This document shows, piece by piece, positions 7,916 through 8,267 of a stretch of DNA of 8,267 nucleotides. The notes under the pieces were generated by a model. It did no database searches, was not told the origin of the DNA, and was given only the letters and a program-made list of their open reading frames with translations. The position numbers and the translations under genes are program-made. Source of the stretch: Nocardioidaceae bacterium (GTDB taxonomy: Bacteria; Actinomycetota; Actinomycetes; Propionibacteriales; Nocardioidaceae). Positions within the stretch are counted from its first letter, which is position 1; each line of letters begins with the position of its first letter. Where the stretch lies: positions 16,355-24,621 of the forward strand of contig CP059259.1 in assembly GCA_013693815.1 (NCBI GenBank), written 5' to 3'.

Positions 7916-7933
7916 GCGACCCAGCTGGGTCGC
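7916..7933. promoter_or_regulatory. Perfect 18-bp palindrome in the dnaK leader
   Basis: GCGACCCAGCTGGGTCGC reads the same on both strands, with no mismatch and no spacer. It lies 55 nt before the dnaK ATG and 37 nt downstream of the HAIR. In RNA it would form a 7-bp GC-rich stem with an AGCU tetraloop in the 5' leader. It could be the operator of a further regulator or a leader hairpin. It does not include the ribosome site, so it is not a simple RNA thermometer. Confidence 0.6.
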
Positions 7934-7939
7934 GCTGCC

Positions 7940-7969
7940 AGTTTGACTTGCCGCGTCCCTGCCTGTCAA
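7940..7969 (-). promoter_or_regulatory. Possible housekeeping (SigA-type) dnaK promoter
   Basis: A perfect TTGACA -35 box (7969-7964) starts one base past the HAIR. Eighteen nt further on is CAAACT (7945-7940), a poor -10 with only A, A and T in the expected places. If real, HspR bound at the HAIR would sit against the -35 box. The weak -10 keeps confidence low. Confidence 0.25.
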
Positions 7970-7970
7970 A

Positions 7971-7997
7971 AGACTTGAGTCGATTCAACTCAAGTCT
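7971..7997. promoter_or_regulatory. HAIR operator for HspR
   Basis: CTTGAGT (7974-7980), seven bases, then ACTCAAG (7988-7994) is an exact match to the HAIR consensus CTTGAGT-N7-ACTCAAG. The perfect arms extend to 10 bp (AGACTTGAGT / ACTCAAGTCT). It lies about 110 nt before dnaK and just downstream of the start point predicted from the SigR-like promoter, so bound HspR would block transcription. The repressor gene is in the same operon. Confidence 0.95.
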
Positions 7998-8010
7998 CTC
8001 AATAGTTCTC

Positions 8011-8037
8011 AACGCAGGTCTAGTCAGGTCCATTCCC
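8011..8037 (-). promoter_or_regulatory. SigR/SigH-type stress promoter of the dnaK operon
   Basis: On the minus strand GGGAAT (8037-8032) is followed by exactly 18 nt and GTT (8013-8011). This matches the consensus of Streptomyces SigR and mycobacterial SigH, the ECF sigma factors for thiol-oxidative and heat stress; mycobacterial dnaK is a known SigH target. The predicted start near 8005 places the HAIR roughly at +8 to +35. It begins 33 nt after the stop of the upstream transporter gene. Confidence 0.65.
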
Positions 8038-8070
8038 GCTTCCCAAAAACTTTTCCCGGGAATCTGGAGT

Positions 8071-8267
8071 TCAACTCGAGGTCGGGGTGTACACCTCACT
8101 GATCACCTGGCGGTAGCGGTGCGCCAAGACGCCCACCCATACGGCGATCACGAGCTGGATGCTGCCTGCCAGGATGAAAACCGTGCCGATGCTGGTGTGC
8201 CGGGCGACCCAGCCGCCGAGCAGCGCGCCGACCGGAATCACTCCCCAGATCACCATCCGGTAAACCC
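8071..8267 (-). CDS. MFS transporter, C-terminal end (5' part outside window)
   Basis: The last 64 residues of a membrane transporter read in from the right edge and stop at TGA 8073-8071. They contain what look like the final two membrane helices: one beginning MVIWGVIPVGALLGGWVA, then a short basic loop (ARH) and a second, FILAGSIQLVIAVWVGVLA, ending in a hydrophilic tail. The YRMVIWGVIPVGALLGG pattern resembles the penultimate helix of MFS_3 (EntS-like exporter) proteins as I recall them. The ATG at 8256 is internal, because the frame is open to the window edge and VYR precedes it. The substrate cannot be told. It is co-directional with dnaK but has no evident link to the chaperones. Confidence 0.75.
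   Translation of the reverse strand, partial: VYRMVIWGVIPVGALLGGWVARHTSIGTVFILAGSIQLVIAVWVGVLAHRYRQVISEVYTPTSS

Noticed and set aside
8052..8063. TTCCCGGGAA palindrome with a following T run as a terminator for the transporter gene
   Set aside because: A 10-bp palindrome leaves room for only about 3 pairs around a loop, and the sequence runs straight into the SigR-like promoter. I see no convincing stem.
7861..8070. CIRCE operator of the HrcA type
   Set aside because: No TTAGCACTC-N9-GAGTGCTAA pattern is present; the inverted repeat here is HAIR.
8086..8095. GGTGTACACC palindrome
   Set aside because: It is only 10 bp, lies inside the transporter coding end and has no context supporting a regulatory role.
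1..8267. CRISPR array, insertion sequence, tRNA or rRNA genes, or a new defence-type system
   Set aside because: No spaced direct-repeat array, transposase, integrase, cloverleaf or rRNA-like sequence was found. All long genes are standard chaperone, transporter or membrane genes.

Overview
The window is high-GC DNA from an actinobacterium, most likely of the Mycobacteriales (Gordonia, Rhodococcus, Williamsia or Mycobacterium type). The reasons are the gene order dnaK-grpE-dnaJ-hspR, the MerR-type HspR repressor with its operator, GTG starts, and DnaK and ClpB sequences that resemble the mycobacterial proteins as I remember them. No database search was possible, so the genus is open. All convincing genes lie on the minus strand and are read from high to low coordinates.

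Layout in the direction of transcription: (1) 8267-8071, the C-terminal end of an MFS transporter that enters from outside the window. (2) 8070-7861, the dnaK control region. It holds a match to the SigR/SigH promoter pattern GGGAAT-N18-GTT, a perfect HspR operator (HAIR) with 10-bp arms, a possible housekeeping -35 box, an 18-bp perfect palindrome and a short heptamer repeat. (3) 7860-4152, dnaK, grpE (4-nt overlap with dnaK) and dnaJ. The 167-nt grpE-dnaJ gap is unusually long and carries a hairpin repeat. (4) 4140-3754, hspR, 11 nt after dnaJ. (5) 3688-1097, clpB, 65 nt after hspR, with no complete HAIR of its own in the gap. (6) 1096-871, a gap with a second copy of the hairpin repeat, another stem-loop and a 12-bp-arm inverted repeat. 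(7) 870-1, a membrane protein with a Pro/Gln/Tyr-rich tail that runs off the left edge and appears frameshifted near 223-226.

Functionally this is one protein-quality-control unit. DnaK, DnaJ and GrpE form the Hsp70 folding machine, and ClpB pulls proteins out of aggregates together with it. HspR shuts the operon off by binding the HAIR site, and in characterised actinobacteria DnaK acts as its co-repressor, giving a feedback loop. The SigR/SigH-like promoter suggests added induction by thiol-oxidative or heat stress.

I see no wholly new multi-gene system. The points worth a second look are the paired intergenic hairpin repeat, the two strong inverted repeats (7916-7933 and 889-928), the frameshift in the terminal membrane protein gene, and the placement of clpB directly behind hspR.
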